A stretch of 64,000 nt of DNA from JBJYIN01 sp046237015 (lineage in GTDB: Bacteria > Pseudomonadota > Gammaproteobacteria > Enterobacterales > Enterobacteriaceae): assembly GCF_046237015.1 (NCBI RefSeq), contig NZ_JBJYIN010000004.1, forward strand, positions 62,001 through 126,000. The letters run 5' to 3'. The position numbers and the translations under genes were made by a program. Of this stretch, positions 36,667-45,389 are shown piece after piece (the first letter of the stretch is position 1; each line of letters opens with the position of its first letter). The notes beneath the pieces were generated by a model that had not been told where the DNA came from, searched no databases, and was given only the letters and a program-made list of their open reading frames with translations.

Positions 36667-38205
36667 ATGAATCTACTTAAATCACTGGCAGCCGTCAGTT
36701 CTATGACCATGCTTTCCCGCATTTTGGGTTTTGTTCGTGACGCGATCGTTGCGCGAATTTTTGGTGCCGGTATGGCAACCGATGCGTTTTTCGTGGCGTT
36801 TAAATTACCCAATTTGCTGCGTCGTATCTTTGCTGAAGGGGCGTTTTCTCAGGCGTTTGTCCCCATTTTGGCTGAATATAAAAGTCAGCAGGGAGAGGAA
36901 GCGACTCGCACTTTTCTGGCCTATGTCTCAGGGATGTTGACGCTGATTCTGGCGTTGGTGACGGTGGCGGGCATGGTCGCGGCACCGTGGGTCATTATGG
37001 TGACGGCTCCCGGTTTTGCGGCGACACCAGACCGATTTGAACTGACATCGGCGCTGTTGCGGGTGACGTTTCCCTATATCTTGCTGATTTCGCTGACATC
37101 CATGGTGGGATCGGTGTTAAACACCTGGAACCGTTTCTCTGTTCCCGCGTTTGCACCCACGCTGTTAAATGTCAGTATGATCGGTTTTGCCTTATTTGCG
37201 GCACCGTATTTTAATCCGCCGGTGATGTCACTGGCCTGGGCGGTTCTGGTTGGCGGTCTGCTTCAACTCGGTTACCAATTACCGCATCTGAAGAAGATTG
37301 GTATGTTGGTGTTACCGCGTGTTAAATGGCGTGATCCCAGCGTTTGGCGGGTGATGAAACTGATGGGACCGGCGATTCTTGGTGTGTCCGTTAGCCAAAT
37401 ATCCTTGATCATCAATACTATCTTTGCGTCCTTCCTGAGTGAAGGCGCGGTATCGTGGATGTATTATGCCGATCGCCTGATGGAGTTCCCTTCTGGTGTG
37501 TTGGGCGTGGCGTTAGGTACGATCCTTCTGCCTTCATTAGCAAAAAGTTTTGCCAGCGGTAATCATGATGAATATTCGCGTCTGATGGATTGGGGGCTGC
37601 GACTGTGTTTCCTGTTGGCCTTACCGAGTGCGGTTGCCTTAGGCATTTTGGCTCAGCCGCTGACTGTTTCTCTATTCCAGTACGGCAAGTTCAGTGCATT
37701 TGACGCGGTAATGACACAGCGTGCGTTGATAGCCTATTCGGTGGGATTAATGGGATTGATCGTCGTTAAGGTATTGGTTCCAGGATTCTATTCTCGTCAG
37801 GATATTAAAACGCCGGTAAAAATCGCGATAGTCACGCTGATTCTGACACAGATAATGAACCTGATATTCATTGGTCCCTTGCAGCATGCTGGGTTGGCAT
37901 TATCGATTGGGCTGGCGTCTTGTTTGAATGCCAGTTTGCTGTTTTGGCAACTGCGCAAACAGGATATTTTCCACCCCTTGCCGGGCTGGCGCGTATTTTT
38001 GGTAAAATTGCTGGCTGCTGTCATTGTGATGGCGTTGGTTCTGGTCGGCTTATTATGGTGGATGCCCGCCTGGGATGTTGGCAACATGGCGTATCGAATC
38101 GGGCGTCTGATGGTGGTGGTAGTGGTAGGGGCCGGAGCCTATTTTGCTATGTTGGCCCTGTTAGGATTTCGTCCGCGAGATTTCGCCCGTCGCATTGCCA
38201 ATTAG
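36667..38205 (+). CDS. murJ: Lipid II flippase MurJ (MviN)
   Basis: Essential MOP-superfamily flippase moving lipid II to the periplasmic face for wall synthesis. 512 residues with 14 predicted helices. The N-terminal block MNLLKSLAAVSSMTMLSRIL, the cavity arginines (R18, R24, R52 by E. coli numbering; VRDAIVARIFG, LLRRIFAEG) and DRLMEFPSGVLGVALGT are conserved. In E. coli flgN and the flg operon follow murJ; here argS follows convergently. Confidence 0.97.
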   Translation: MNLLKSLAAVSSMTMLSRILGFVRDAIVARIFGAGMATDAFFVAFKLPNLLRRIFAEGAFSQAFVPILAEYKSQQGEEATRTFLAYVSGMLTLILALVTVAGMVAAPWVIMVTAPGFAATPDRFELTSALLRVTFPYILLISLTSMVGSVLNTWNRFSVPAFAPTLLNVSMIGFALFAAPYFNPPVMSLAWAVLVGGLLQLGYQLPHLKKIGMLVLPRVKWRDPSVWRVMKLMGPAILGVSVSQISLIINTIFASFLSEGAVSWMYYADRLMEFPSGVLGVALGTILLPSLAKSFASGNHDEYSRLMDWGLRLCFLLALPSAVALGILAQPLTVSLFQYGKFSAFDAVMTQRALIAYSVGLMGLIVVKVLVPGFYSRQDIKTPVKIAIVTLILTQIMNLIFIGPLQHAGLALSIGLASCLNASLLFWQLRKQDIFHPLPGWRVFLVKLLAAVIVMALVLVGLLWWMPAWDVGNMAYRIGRLMVVVVVGAGAYFAMLALLGFRPRDFARRIAN

Positions 38206-38259
38206 TGTGCTAGCTCAGCGTGGTCGGTGAAGCATCATTCGAATAGCAAACGGATAGCA

Positions 38260-38287
38260 AAACGCCATGGAGACATCCATGGCGTTT
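38260..38287. terminator. Bidirectional terminator between murJ and argS
   Basis: 11-bp stem AAACGCCATGG/CCATGGCGTTT with a 6-nt loop in the convergent gap, with As on the left and Ts on the right side so that it can serve both genes. Confidence 0.7.
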
Positions 38288-38321
38288 ATCTCATTCTCCG
38301 ATCGTAGATTTCAATACGGGA

Positions 38322-40052
38322 TTACATTTTTTCCACGGTATCGATCCCCAGCGTATCCAAACCTTGCTTCAACGTTTTTGCTGTTAGCAGTGCCAGTTTC
38401 AGACGGCTCTGGCGAACATCTTCATTTTCTGCATTCAGAATCGGGCAATGTTCGTAGAACCCGGAGAATGAACCCGCTAAATCGTAAAGGTATGAACACA
38501 TCACATGTGGCGTACCGTCACGAGCGACAGTGGTAAGCGTTTCTTCAAATTGTAATAGTCGGGTCGCCAGCGCCAATTCACGGTCTTCGGTGAGGTTGAT
38601 AGGCTGAGTTAGCGAATCCTCCTGAATACCCGCACGTTTGAAGATCGATGCCACGCGGGTATACGCATATTGCATATACGGCGCGGTGTTGCCCTCGAAT
38701 GCCAACATGTTATCCCAATCAAACACATAATCGGTGGTTCGACTTTTTGACAGGTCGGCATATTTTATTGCGCCGATAGAAACGACCTTTGCCAGTTCGC
38801 TCAGTTCATCCGCAGGCATGTCCGGGTTTTTTGCTGCAATAAGGGTGATCGCGCGTTCGTAAGCTTCATCTAAGAGATCGGCGAGTTTAATCGTCCCTCC
38901 CGCGCGAGTTTTAAAGGGCTTGCCATCTTTACCCAACATCATGCCGAACATGTGATGTTCCAGACTCACAGAATCGGGGACATAACCGGCTTTGCGAACA
39001 ATCGTCCATGCCTGCATTAAATGTTGATGCTGTCGGGAATCGATATAATAGAGCACTCGGTCGGCATTCAGCGTTTCATAGCGGTATTTCGCGCAGGCAA
39101 TATCGGTAGTGGTATAGAGATAGCCGCCATCTTTTTTCTGGATGATGACGCCCATCGGTTCGCCTTCCTTGTTTTTAAATTCGTCAAGGAAAACGACCGT
39201 CGCCCCTTCGCTTTCAACTGCCAGTCCCTTTGCCCGAAGATCGGCGACTATGCCGGGCAGCATGCTGTTGTAAAGGCTTTCTCCCATCACGTCATCTTTG
39301 CTTAACGTGACGTTCAGACGCTCATAGTTGAGCTGGTTTTGCGCCATGGTGATATCAACGAGTTTGCGCCACATCTGGCGACAATATTCATCCCCGCCTT
39401 GAAGTTTCACCACATAACCGCGAGCACGCTCGGCAAATAAGGCATCTTCGTCATAGTGCTTTTTCGCTTCACGATAAAATGCTTCGAGGTCGGATAGCTC
39501 CATTTCGCTGGCGCTTTCATTCTGCACTTTTTCAAGGTAGGCGATCAGCATGCCAAACTGTGTGCCCCAATCCCCGACGTGGTTGGCGCGAATCACGTTA
39601 TGACCGAGAAATGATAAGGTACGGACGGCGGCGTCGCCAATGATGGTGGATCGCAAATGGCCAACGTGCATTTCTTTCGCTACGTTGGGTGCCGAGTAAT
39701 CGATCACGATGGTCTGTGGATCAACTGGTGCGATCCCCAGTTTGGGGGCGTTCAGTGCTTTCTCTACCTGGTTCGCAACCCATCGATTATCAAGGAAAAT
39801 ATTGATAAAACCTGGGCCCGCAATTTCTGTTTTAGCGGCAATGCCATTCAGATCCAAATGTTGGATGACCTTTTCCGCCAACTGGCGCGGGGGGATGCCA
39901 AGATGCTTTGCAACGGCCATAACACCATTTACTTGATAATCGCCAAACTGTATTTTTGCCGACTGACGAACCTGCGCTTCGCTATTAAGTGGCGCACCCG
40001 CTGCGGCCAATGCCTGGCTGACTTTTTCGGAGAGAAGAGCCTGAATATTCAC
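38322..40052 (-). CDS. argS: Arginine--tRNA ligase ArgS
   Basis: Class I synthetase charging tRNA-Arg. 576 residues against 577 in E. coli. N-terminal Add1 domain; HIGH motif as HVGH (SAPNVAKEMHVGHLRSTIIG, about residues 115-135); KMSKS is replaced by a non-canonical sequence near LGKDGKPFKTRAGGT, as usual in ArgRS. C-terminal DALR anticodon-binding domain. No neighbouring gene shares its direction except the tiny ORF at 40234. Confidence 0.97.
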   Translation of the reverse strand: MNIQALLSEKVSQALAAAGAPLNSEAQVRQSAKIQFGDYQVNGVMAVAKHLGIPPRQLAEKVIQHLDLNGIAAKTEIAGPGFINIFLDNRWVANQVEKALNAPKLGIAPVDPQTIVIDYSAPNVAKEMHVGHLRSTIIGDAAVRTLSFLGHNVIRANHVGDWGTQFGMLIAYLEKVQNESASEMELSDLEAFYREAKKHYDEDALFAERARGYVVKLQGGDEYCRQMWRKLVDITMAQNQLNYERLNVTLSKDDVMGESLYNSMLPGIVADLRAKGLAVESEGATVVFLDEFKNKEGEPMGVIIQKKDGGYLYTTTDIACAKYRYETLNADRVLYYIDSRQHQHLMQAWTIVRKAGYVPDSVSLEHHMFGMMLGKDGKPFKTRAGGTIKLADLLDEAYERAITLIAAKNPDMPADELSELAKVVSIGAIKYADLSKSRTTDYVFDWDNMLAFEGNTAPYMQYAYTRVASIFKRAGIQEDSLTQPINLTEDRELALATRLLQFEETLTTVARDGTPHVMCSYLYDLAGSFSGFYEHCPILNAENEDVRQSRLKLALLTAKTLKQGLDTLGIDTVEKM

Positions 40053-40233
40053 CGGTTTACCTTAAATAAAAAATCAAGCCCTGCTTATACCATATTTGCC
40101 TTTGTGAGTCAGCAAACAGGCTTGTCGGCAGCAGAAAATGGTGTACTGACATGAAAACAGAAAGGGGAATCGCAAGATGAAAGGAAAATGGTTGTTATTA
40201 TGAGGATGTTAGGGATACAGAATAATTATTTAT

Positions 40234-40353
40234 TTACCGCTTTTTAGTGCGGTGATTTCCACCAATTTTTAGTTCATTTCTGGTTTTAAAATGGCGAAAA
40301 ATAGCATACGCCGCGATAATAACGAGCAGAATTGAAATGGCTAATAAGATCAT
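40234..40353 (-). CDS. Possible 39-aa single-pass membrane protein
   Basis: ATG 40353 opens MILLAISILLVIIAAYAIFR then a basic tail (HFKTRNELKIGG...RTKKR) and a stop. The pattern, one hydrophobic helix and a positive cytoplasmic tail, is that of a small inner-membrane protein. The ribosome site is weak (GAG 8 bp upstream). No family recognised. It sits 181 bp upstream of argS on the same strand. Confidence 0.35.
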   Translation of the reverse strand: MILLAISILLVIIAAYAIFRHFKTRNELKIGGNHRTKKR

Positions 40354-40633
40354 ATTATTGGCTCTGTTTGCATATTTACTGAGCAGGTTATACTGTTTTT
40401 TTTCGCCATACAATGGGGCGATTTTTATTTAAGACAACTCCCAAACACTGACAATAAGCATCGAAATTGTCTGGTTTAATAATGATGCCAGTTTATTTAA
40501 TTTACCGTTTGTTTTTTACTTTATTGAATTTAAACGTTATTGTCTTTTCTTAATACAGTACATTTTGGATATAAATCAGACTCGGGTTTCATCAGAGGAT
40601 CTGATATCGTCGCGATCCAGTGAGGATTTTTAC
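40354..40633. other. argS-yecM divergent spacer
   Basis: AT-rich, probably the yecM promoter. The yecM frame extends upstream to a TTG at 40565, without a ribosome site. Nothing else seen. Confidence 0.4.
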
Positions 40634-41179
40634 ATGTTTTCTGAAGCACTGACTCAGGATTTGCTCCGTTTTGAGCATGATATTACTGCATTGGTCAATA
40701 CTCTTGAGCTTGATGTGTCACTATTTCGAGCCGATCATATTGCTCTTCGCTGTCATCAGAACAGTACTGCGGAGCGTTGGTATCGGGAACTGTCAGATAA
40801 AGGGCAGTTGCTTTGTAATAATATGATCAACGGACGAAACATTAGTCTTTTTATATTAGATACTGTCATCAACATTGGGCAATGGGAAATTGATTGTGTT
40901 GAGTTGCCTTGGCCTGGTGAAAGGTATTATCCACATGAAGGTTGGGAGCATATAGAGTTGGTTCTGCCTGGGGAGGTGGACACATTCCATCAGCGGGCGC
41001 TAGCGTGTTTATCTGATGAAGCATTGCTTACGCCAGGGGTAAAACTTAAATTCAGTTCTCCGCAAGGAGAGAAAGAACGACTTCCCAATCCGACATTAGC
41101 GGTGACCAATGGGAAAGTGACAATAAAATTTCATCCTTATGATATACGAGATGTTGTTGCCAGTGAAAATGACGAATAA
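40634..41179 (+). CDS. yecM: VOC-fold protein YecM
   Basis: Conserved protein of the vicinal-oxygen-chelate fold (putative metal enzyme, function unknown). 181 residues from ATG 40634, which has GAGGA 7 bp upstream. E. coli YecM is 188. Conserved blocks: DHIALRCHQNSTAERW, VELPWPGERYYPHEGWEHIELVLPG, and ERLPNPTLAVTNGKVTIKFHP. Likely metal ligands are in DHI, the HEGWEH stretch and the C-terminal region. The order argS-yecM-cutC equals E. coli. Confidence 0.92.
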   Translation: MFSEALTQDLLRFEHDITALVNTLELDVSLFRADHIALRCHQNSTAERWYRELSDKGQLLCNNMINGRNISLFILDTVINIGQWEIDCVELPWPGERYYPHEGWEHIELVLPGEVDTFHQRALACLSDEALLTPGVKLKFSSPQGEKERLPNPTLAVTNGKVTIKFHPYDIRDVVASENDE

Positions 41180-41400
41180 ATAGCAAGAAGGATGGCGATT
41201 TTGTTAATCAGAACTGCCCGCTATTGAGTTGTACGATAAGTTCATTAACAGAATTGTGGTTTATGTCATGTTTATTTTGCTGGAGTGAGTATTCATTGTG
41301 ACGGTCGTCTCCTCGCAATATGAGCCTGGATGCCATAGTTAGTTATTCCCTTACTTATGGGGATCTATTGGGCGTTCTATTGGAGTGATTGGGAGGGGGT

Positions 41401-42162
41401 ATGCCGAAATTGGAGGTATGTTGTTACAGCGTTGACTGTGCCGTGACAGCGGCTCAATCTGGTGCGGATCGCGTTGAACTTTGCGCCGGACAACGGGAAG
41501 GGGGATTAACACCCGGATATGGCGTGCTATGCCTCGCTCGTGACAACGTAACGATTCCCGTTCATCCGATTGTACGGCCTCGGGGCGGTGATTTTTGTTA
41601 TAGCGACACAGAGTTTAAAATCATTAAATACGAGGTTGAACAAATTAAGGCGATGGGATTCCCCGGTATCGTGGTGGGGATATTAGATGCCGAAGGCCAT
41701 ATTGATTTACCCCGAATGGAGCAAATCATGTCGTTGGCTCAAGGCATGTCGGTGACATTTCATCGGGCTTTTGATATGTGCCTTAATCCCCGTTTAGCGT
41801 TAGAGCAATTAACGGATTTGGGCGTGTCACGGATCCTGACTTCCGGGCAGCAACAGACGGCAGAAAATGGATTGATGTTGTTACGTGAACTCACTAAGGC
41901 CAGTCGTGGTCCAATCATTATGGCGGGTTCTGGTGTCCGCTTGACTAATCTGCATAAGTTTCAGCAAAGCGGTATTAAGGAACTACATAGCTCTGCCGGA
42001 CAATGGACGTCATCGGTGATGCGTTATCGGAAAATTGGCGTATCAATGTGCGGCGATAATTCAGAGATGGATGAATTTAGCCAGTATAGCGTCGACGGCG
42101 ATGTCGTGGCTGCAATGAAACGAGCGTTGAGCCCAGACAGAGAAACGTTATCTGTTTCATAA
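41401..42162 (+). CDS. cutC: CutC family protein
   Basis: TIM-barrel protein historically called copper homeostasis protein; its direct link to copper is disputed. 253 residues from ATG 41401, preceded by GGGAGGGGG. Conserved: GADRVELCAGQREGGLTP, RPRGGDFCYS, VTFHRAFDM, RILTSGQQ and IMAGSGVR. Ends before a good terminator, after which the accessory cassette begins. Confidence 0.95.
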   Translation: MPKLEVCCYSVDCAVTAAQSGADRVELCAGQREGGLTPGYGVLCLARDNVTIPVHPIVRPRGGDFCYSDTEFKIIKYEVEQIKAMGFPGIVVGILDAEGHIDLPRMEQIMSLAQGMSVTFHRAFDMCLNPRLALEQLTDLGVSRILTSGQQQTAENGLMLLRELTKASRGPIIMAGSGVRLTNLHKFQQSGIKELHSSAGQWTSSVMRYRKIGVSMCGDNSEMDEFSQYSVDGDVVAAMKRALSPDRETLSVS

Positions 42163-42272
42163 TGCGTGTTTTTGAATCCGATTAATTATTGAATTGATGT
42201 TTTGGGGGAGAGATGTCAGAACCTGTACCCCCTTACCGCGCAACATGCCATCTGGTGTGTTTGCGAGTACCA

Positions 42273-42304
42273 AGCCCCGGGGTGTTGCCGGGGCTTTTTT
42301 TATT
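42273..42304 (+). terminator. Terminator after cutC
   Basis: 8-bp stem AGCCCCGG/CCGGGGCT with a 7-nt loop and TTTTTTTATT. It lies 110 bp after cutC and marks the left edge of accessory block 2. Confidence 0.9.
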
Positions 42305-42323
42305 GCTAACTAAACGCTCTTTT

Positions 42324-43214
42324 CTAGATATGTCGTCCCAAGAACTCACGGATGACCGCGATTATCTCTGCCCCGTGTGTTTCCAGCGCGAAATGCCCGG
42401 TATCGTAGAAGCGGATGTCGGCAGAGGGAATGTCACGTTTCCAAGCCTCGGCACCCGTCGGTAGGAAGAACGGATCATGCTGGCCCCACACAGCCAGCAA
42501 CGGTGGTTGCTGTTGACTGAAATAGGCTTGGAACTGAGGGTACATCTTCACATTGGACGCGTAGTCGAGCACCAGATCCAACTGAATGTCGGCATTACCC
42601 TCACGCGTTACCTGCAGTCCTTCCAGCGTATAGCCGTCGGGCGAGACTAGGCTCGCATCCTTGACGCCTTCCAGATACTGCCATTTGACCGATTCGGGTG
42701 TCGGAAAATCCTGCAGCGCAGCCCGATTTTCCGCCGTTGGTGATTGCCAGTACCGTTTGATGGCGTCCCAGCCCTGGCCCAGCCCTTCTTCATACGCATT
42801 GCCATTTTGGGAAATGATGGCCGTGACTTGCTCAGGTCTTTCGCTCGCCAAGCGCCACCCCACTGGCGCGCCGTAGTCGTGCACCATCAGCGCGTAGCGA
42901 TCCAGTTTCAATTGGTCGATGAACAGGCGCATGGTTGCTGCGAGATTGGCGAATGTATAGACGTAATCTGTCCGCGCTGGCGATTGGGTGAAGCCAAAGG
43001 AGGGCAGGTCAGGAGCAATGACGTGGTAACGATCGGCCAATGCGGCAATCACGTCGCGGTACATGTACGACGAGGCAGCAAACCCATGCAACAGTAGCAC
43101 GGTTGGTGCTGTGGGCAAGCCTGCTTCACGGTAGAAGAGATTGACGGGGCCGACGTGCTCATAGCGATAGTGGACGGCGGTTGAAGCATATGCGGAGGTT
43201 TGGAGTGAGTTCAT
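42324..43214 (-). CDS. Alpha/beta hydrolase, haloalkane dehalogenase/epoxide hydrolase-like
   Basis: 296 residues, cytosolic. The oxyanion-hole motif LLLHGFAASSYMYRD and the nucleophile elbow MVHDYGAPVGW with Asp in place of Ser place it in the haloalkane dehalogenase/epoxide hydrolase/haloacetate branch. The general-base His is in FYDTGHFALETHG, and the segment WGQHDPFF carries the third acid. A cap domain lies between (about 150-215). Substrate unknown. It is divergent from the CGNR regulator and probably controlled by it. GC and codon use look richer than the core genes. Confidence 0.85.
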   Translation of the reverse strand: MNSLQTSAYASTAVHYRYEHVGPVNLFYREAGLPTAPTVLLLHGFAASSYMYRDVIAALADRYHVIAPDLPSFGFTQSPARTDYVYTFANLAATMRLFIDQLKLDRYALMVHDYGAPVGWRLASERPEQVTAIISQNGNAYEEGLGQGWDAIKRYWQSPTAENRAALQDFPTPESVKWQYLEGVKDASLVSPDGYTLEGLQVTREGNADIQLDLVLDYASNVKMYPQFQAYFSQQQPPLLAVWGQHDPFFLPTGAEAWKRDIPSADIRFYDTGHFALETHGAEIIAVIREFLGRHI

Positions 43215-43221
43215 ATTGATT

Positions 43222-43295
43222 GGTAACCTTTAAAAGTGGTTATTGAAGGTTACGAATGTTTTTGGTAACCTGTCAATATTATTTTTAAGGGTTAC
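43222..43295. promoter_or_regulatory. Four alternating GGTAACC/AAGGTTAC half-sites, candidate operator
   Basis: In the 85-bp gap between the divergent hydrolase and CGNR genes, GGTAACCTT (43222), AAGGTTAC (43246), GGTAACC (43264) and AAGGGTTAC (43287) alternate in orientation. The last overlaps the CGNR ribosome site. This is inferred to be a binding array for the CGNR protein. Confidence 0.5.
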
Positions 43296-43299
43296 AAAG

Positions 43300-43884
43300 A
43301 TGAACGATATACACCAACCTCCTCATTTCGTGGGCAACAATCTCGGGCTGGACTTCATCAACAGTGCTTTTGGTGTTGGCGTACAGCGCCACGACTGCTT
43401 TGTGGATGATAAAAGCGTTTTGGCATGGCTGGGTGCTGCAGGTGTGGTGTCTGAAGATGTCGTTTCAGTGCCTGTTGGATTGCTGCAATTGGCCCAGTCG
43501 CTGCGCGAGCAAATGTCGCAATGCTTGAGCGCGGCCAAGCAGGGAGAGGCCGCTGATGTGCGTGTAATCAATCAAATTTTTGCGCAAGGCCTGCCAGTTC
43601 CACAACTGAGTTGGGACGTTGAGACGGCGCGTTTCACGCAGGTCGATCGCCCGCGCGACGGTAGCGCGGCCAGCCTGCTGTACCCCGTGGTCGCATCTCT
43701 GGCTTCGCTGCTGACGCAAGGGACTTTGCAGCATGTTCATCAATGCGAGGCTCACGACTGCACACTGACTTTTCTTGACACCACCAAGTCGAAGCGCCGC
43801 CGTTGGTGCAGCATGGCGCTGTGCGGCAACCGGATGAAGGTAGCTTCGTTTCGCCAGCGCAAGCAAGCCGAAAATCCTGAATAA
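43300..43884 (+). CDS. CGNR zinc-finger transcriptional regulator (ABATE domain)
   Basis: 194 residues from ATG 43300 (AAGG 9 bp upstream). N-terminal ABATE ligand-binding-like domain (FVGNNLGLDFINS, about 8-130) and a C-terminal CGNR zinc finger (about 148-190) with Cys/His ligands CEAHDC...RRRWCSMALCGNRMK. The family is widespread but little studied; members are thought to be DNA-binding regulators. It is divergent from the hydrolase gene. Confidence 0.88.
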   Translation: MNDIHQPPHFVGNNLGLDFINSAFGVGVQRHDCFVDDKSVLAWLGAAGVVSEDVVSVPVGLLQLAQSLREQMSQCLSAAKQGEAADVRVINQIFAQGLPVPQLSWDVETARFTQVDRPRDGSAASLLYPVVASLASLLTQGTLQHVHQCEAHDCTLTFLDTTKSKRRRWCSMALCGNRMKVASFRQRKQAENPE

Positions 43885-43904
43885 AGGCTGGGTTCAGCCT
43901 TGAA

Positions 43905-44327
43905 TTATTTTCCCGTCTGATTGCGCGCGTCATAGACGGCACGCGCCTGCTCGATGCTATCCAGATTTTGCTCGGCCCATACCCACACACCACAAAACGC
44001 TGCGCCCAGACCAAGGCCTAGATCCGTGAGCTGGTATTCCACTTTGGGCGGCACCACCGGATAGACGGTACGGGTAACCAGCCCCTCGCGCTCCATGTCA
44101 CGTAGCGTTTGAGTCAGCATCTTCTGGCTGATGCCAGCGACCTTGTTCGCCAGTTGGGTGAAGCGCAGTGCGCCATGCTCGGCCAGCACGTCGATGACGA
44201 TCATCGTCCACTTGTCGGCAACACGGGCGATCACCTCGTTGACTAGAACTTGTACTCGGGGGTCTTGAGGAGACTGTACTGACAACTTGGCTTGCACTTG
44301 GGCGTGTTTGACTAAATCTACTTTCAT
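43905..44327 (-). CDS. HxlR-family winged-helix regulator
   Basis: 140 residues from ATG 44327, with AGGAA 6 bp upstream; the frame is open to 44399 without support. HxlR hallmarks: VADKWTMIVIDVLAEHGALRF, QLANKVAGISQKMLTQTLRDMEREGLV, and VPPKVEYQLTDLG. No N-terminal Cys of the redox-sensing subgroup is seen; one Cys lies in the C-terminal part (AAFCGVWVW). Divergent from the SDR operon, so a likely repressor of it. Confidence 0.9.
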   Translation of the reverse strand: MKVDLVKHAQVQAKLSVQSPQDPRVQVLVNEVIARVADKWTMIVIDVLAEHGALRFTQLANKVAGISQKMLTQTLRDMEREGLVTRTVYPVVPPKVEYQLTDLGLGLGAAFCGVWVWAEQNLDSIEQARAVYDARNQTGK

Positions 44328-44404
44328 GCGGATTCCTGTTGGTGTCTGGCTCGTGCCACGCAACTGGCAGTGATGGCGCGCGCGTGGCGATACATACATT
44401 TATT

Positions 44405-44414
44405 ACCAATTGGT
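44405..44414. promoter_or_regulatory. Palindrome ACCAATTGGT in the HxlR-SDR divergent region
   Basis: A perfect 10-bp palindrome next to a TAGTAT -10-like sequence (44415). It lies between the HxlR start (44327) and the first SDR (44562), the expected place for an HxlR operator. The rest of this 234-bp gap shows nothing else. Confidence 0.4.
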
Positions 44415-44561
44415 TAGTATAGAACTTTTAGGTGCCTTCTTACAAAAAGAGAGTTTAGGTTTTATAGTGCGTTTTGTCCATCGACTAACGGTGTCAACAC
44501 CCAGTTAATCGCAGGAGATTGCATCCGACATCCGTCTTCTCAATTTTTAGGAGTTAAGAAC

Positions 44562-45323
44562 ATGCAAACCACAGCAAACACTATTCTTGTGACCGGCGGC
44601 GGCTCCGGTATTGGCCGTGAGCTGGCCCTGCGCTTGCACGCTCAAGGCAACACTGTCATCGTGACCGGGCGCCGTCTGGATGCCCTGCAATCTACTATCG
44701 ACGCTCACGCTCGCATGCATGCGATGGTGTTGAATGTGGATGATCCACAGGCCATCACGGCATTTGCGCAGCAAGTCCTGGAACAGTTCCCGCAACTGAA
44801 CGTGTTGATCAATAACGCTGGAATCATGCGCTATGAGGATCTGAGCACGCATGGCGATTTGCACGATGCCGAGGCGCAGATCAGCACCAATCTGCTGGGC
44901 ACCATCCGTGTAACCAATGCCTTGATTGACCAACTCAAACAACAGCCGCATGCGGCTGTGGTGACGGTGTCATCCGGGTTGGCCTTTGTCCCGCGTGCGG
45001 ATGCCGCTGTGTACAGCGCCAGCAAAGCCGCCGTGCATGTCTATACGCAGTGTCTGCGTCAGCAGCTGGCAGGTCAGGTGGAAGTGATCGAGTTGGTCCC
45101 GCCTGCGGTGCAAACCGAGTTGACGCCCGGCCAATCCGAGCGCGAAGGTTATTTGCCGTTGCACGCCTTCATGGACGAAGTCATGGCGCTGTTCAACCAG
45201 CAGCCGACACCTTCTGAGATTGTGGTTGAGCGTGCCTGCCTGCAACGTCTGGCCGAGCGCGAAGGCCGCTTTGAACAAGTTTTCGACCGCATCAATGCCA
45301 ATGCAGCGCAACAGCGTCGCTGA
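44562..45323 (+). CDS. Short-chain dehydrogenase/reductase, DltE-like
   Basis: 253 residues, cytosolic. Rossmann nucleotide motif TGGGSGIG (about 11-18), NNAG (about 86), catalytic YSASK (about 149-153). After TGGGSGIG the basic residues VTGRRLD point to NADP(H). The SVS-type catalytic Ser is in VTVSSGLAF. First gene of a three-SDR run and divergent from HxlR, the usual partner layout for this family in Gram-negatives. Substrate unknown. Confidence 0.9.
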   Translation: MQTTANTILVTGGGSGIGRELALRLHAQGNTVIVTGRRLDALQSTIDAHARMHAMVLNVDDPQAITAFAQQVLEQFPQLNVLINNAGIMRYEDLSTHGDLHDAEAQISTNLLGTIRVTNALIDQLKQQPHAAVVTVSSGLAFVPRADAAVYSASKAAVHVYTQCLRQQLAGQVEVIELVPPAVQTELTPGQSEREGYLPLHAFMDEVMALFNQQPTPSEIVVERACLQRLAEREGRFEQVFDRINANAAQQRR

Positions 45324-45389
45324 TGGCACCGCAGCAAGGTGCGATCGCAACCTGCACTTTATGTGAGCTCAATCTTTCTGGAGGAATCC

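Noticed and set aside
42213..42464. Frame with a strong GGGGGAGAG ribosome-like site after cutC
   Set aside because: It runs through the cutC terminator and then antisense into the hydrolase gene; no recognisable product.
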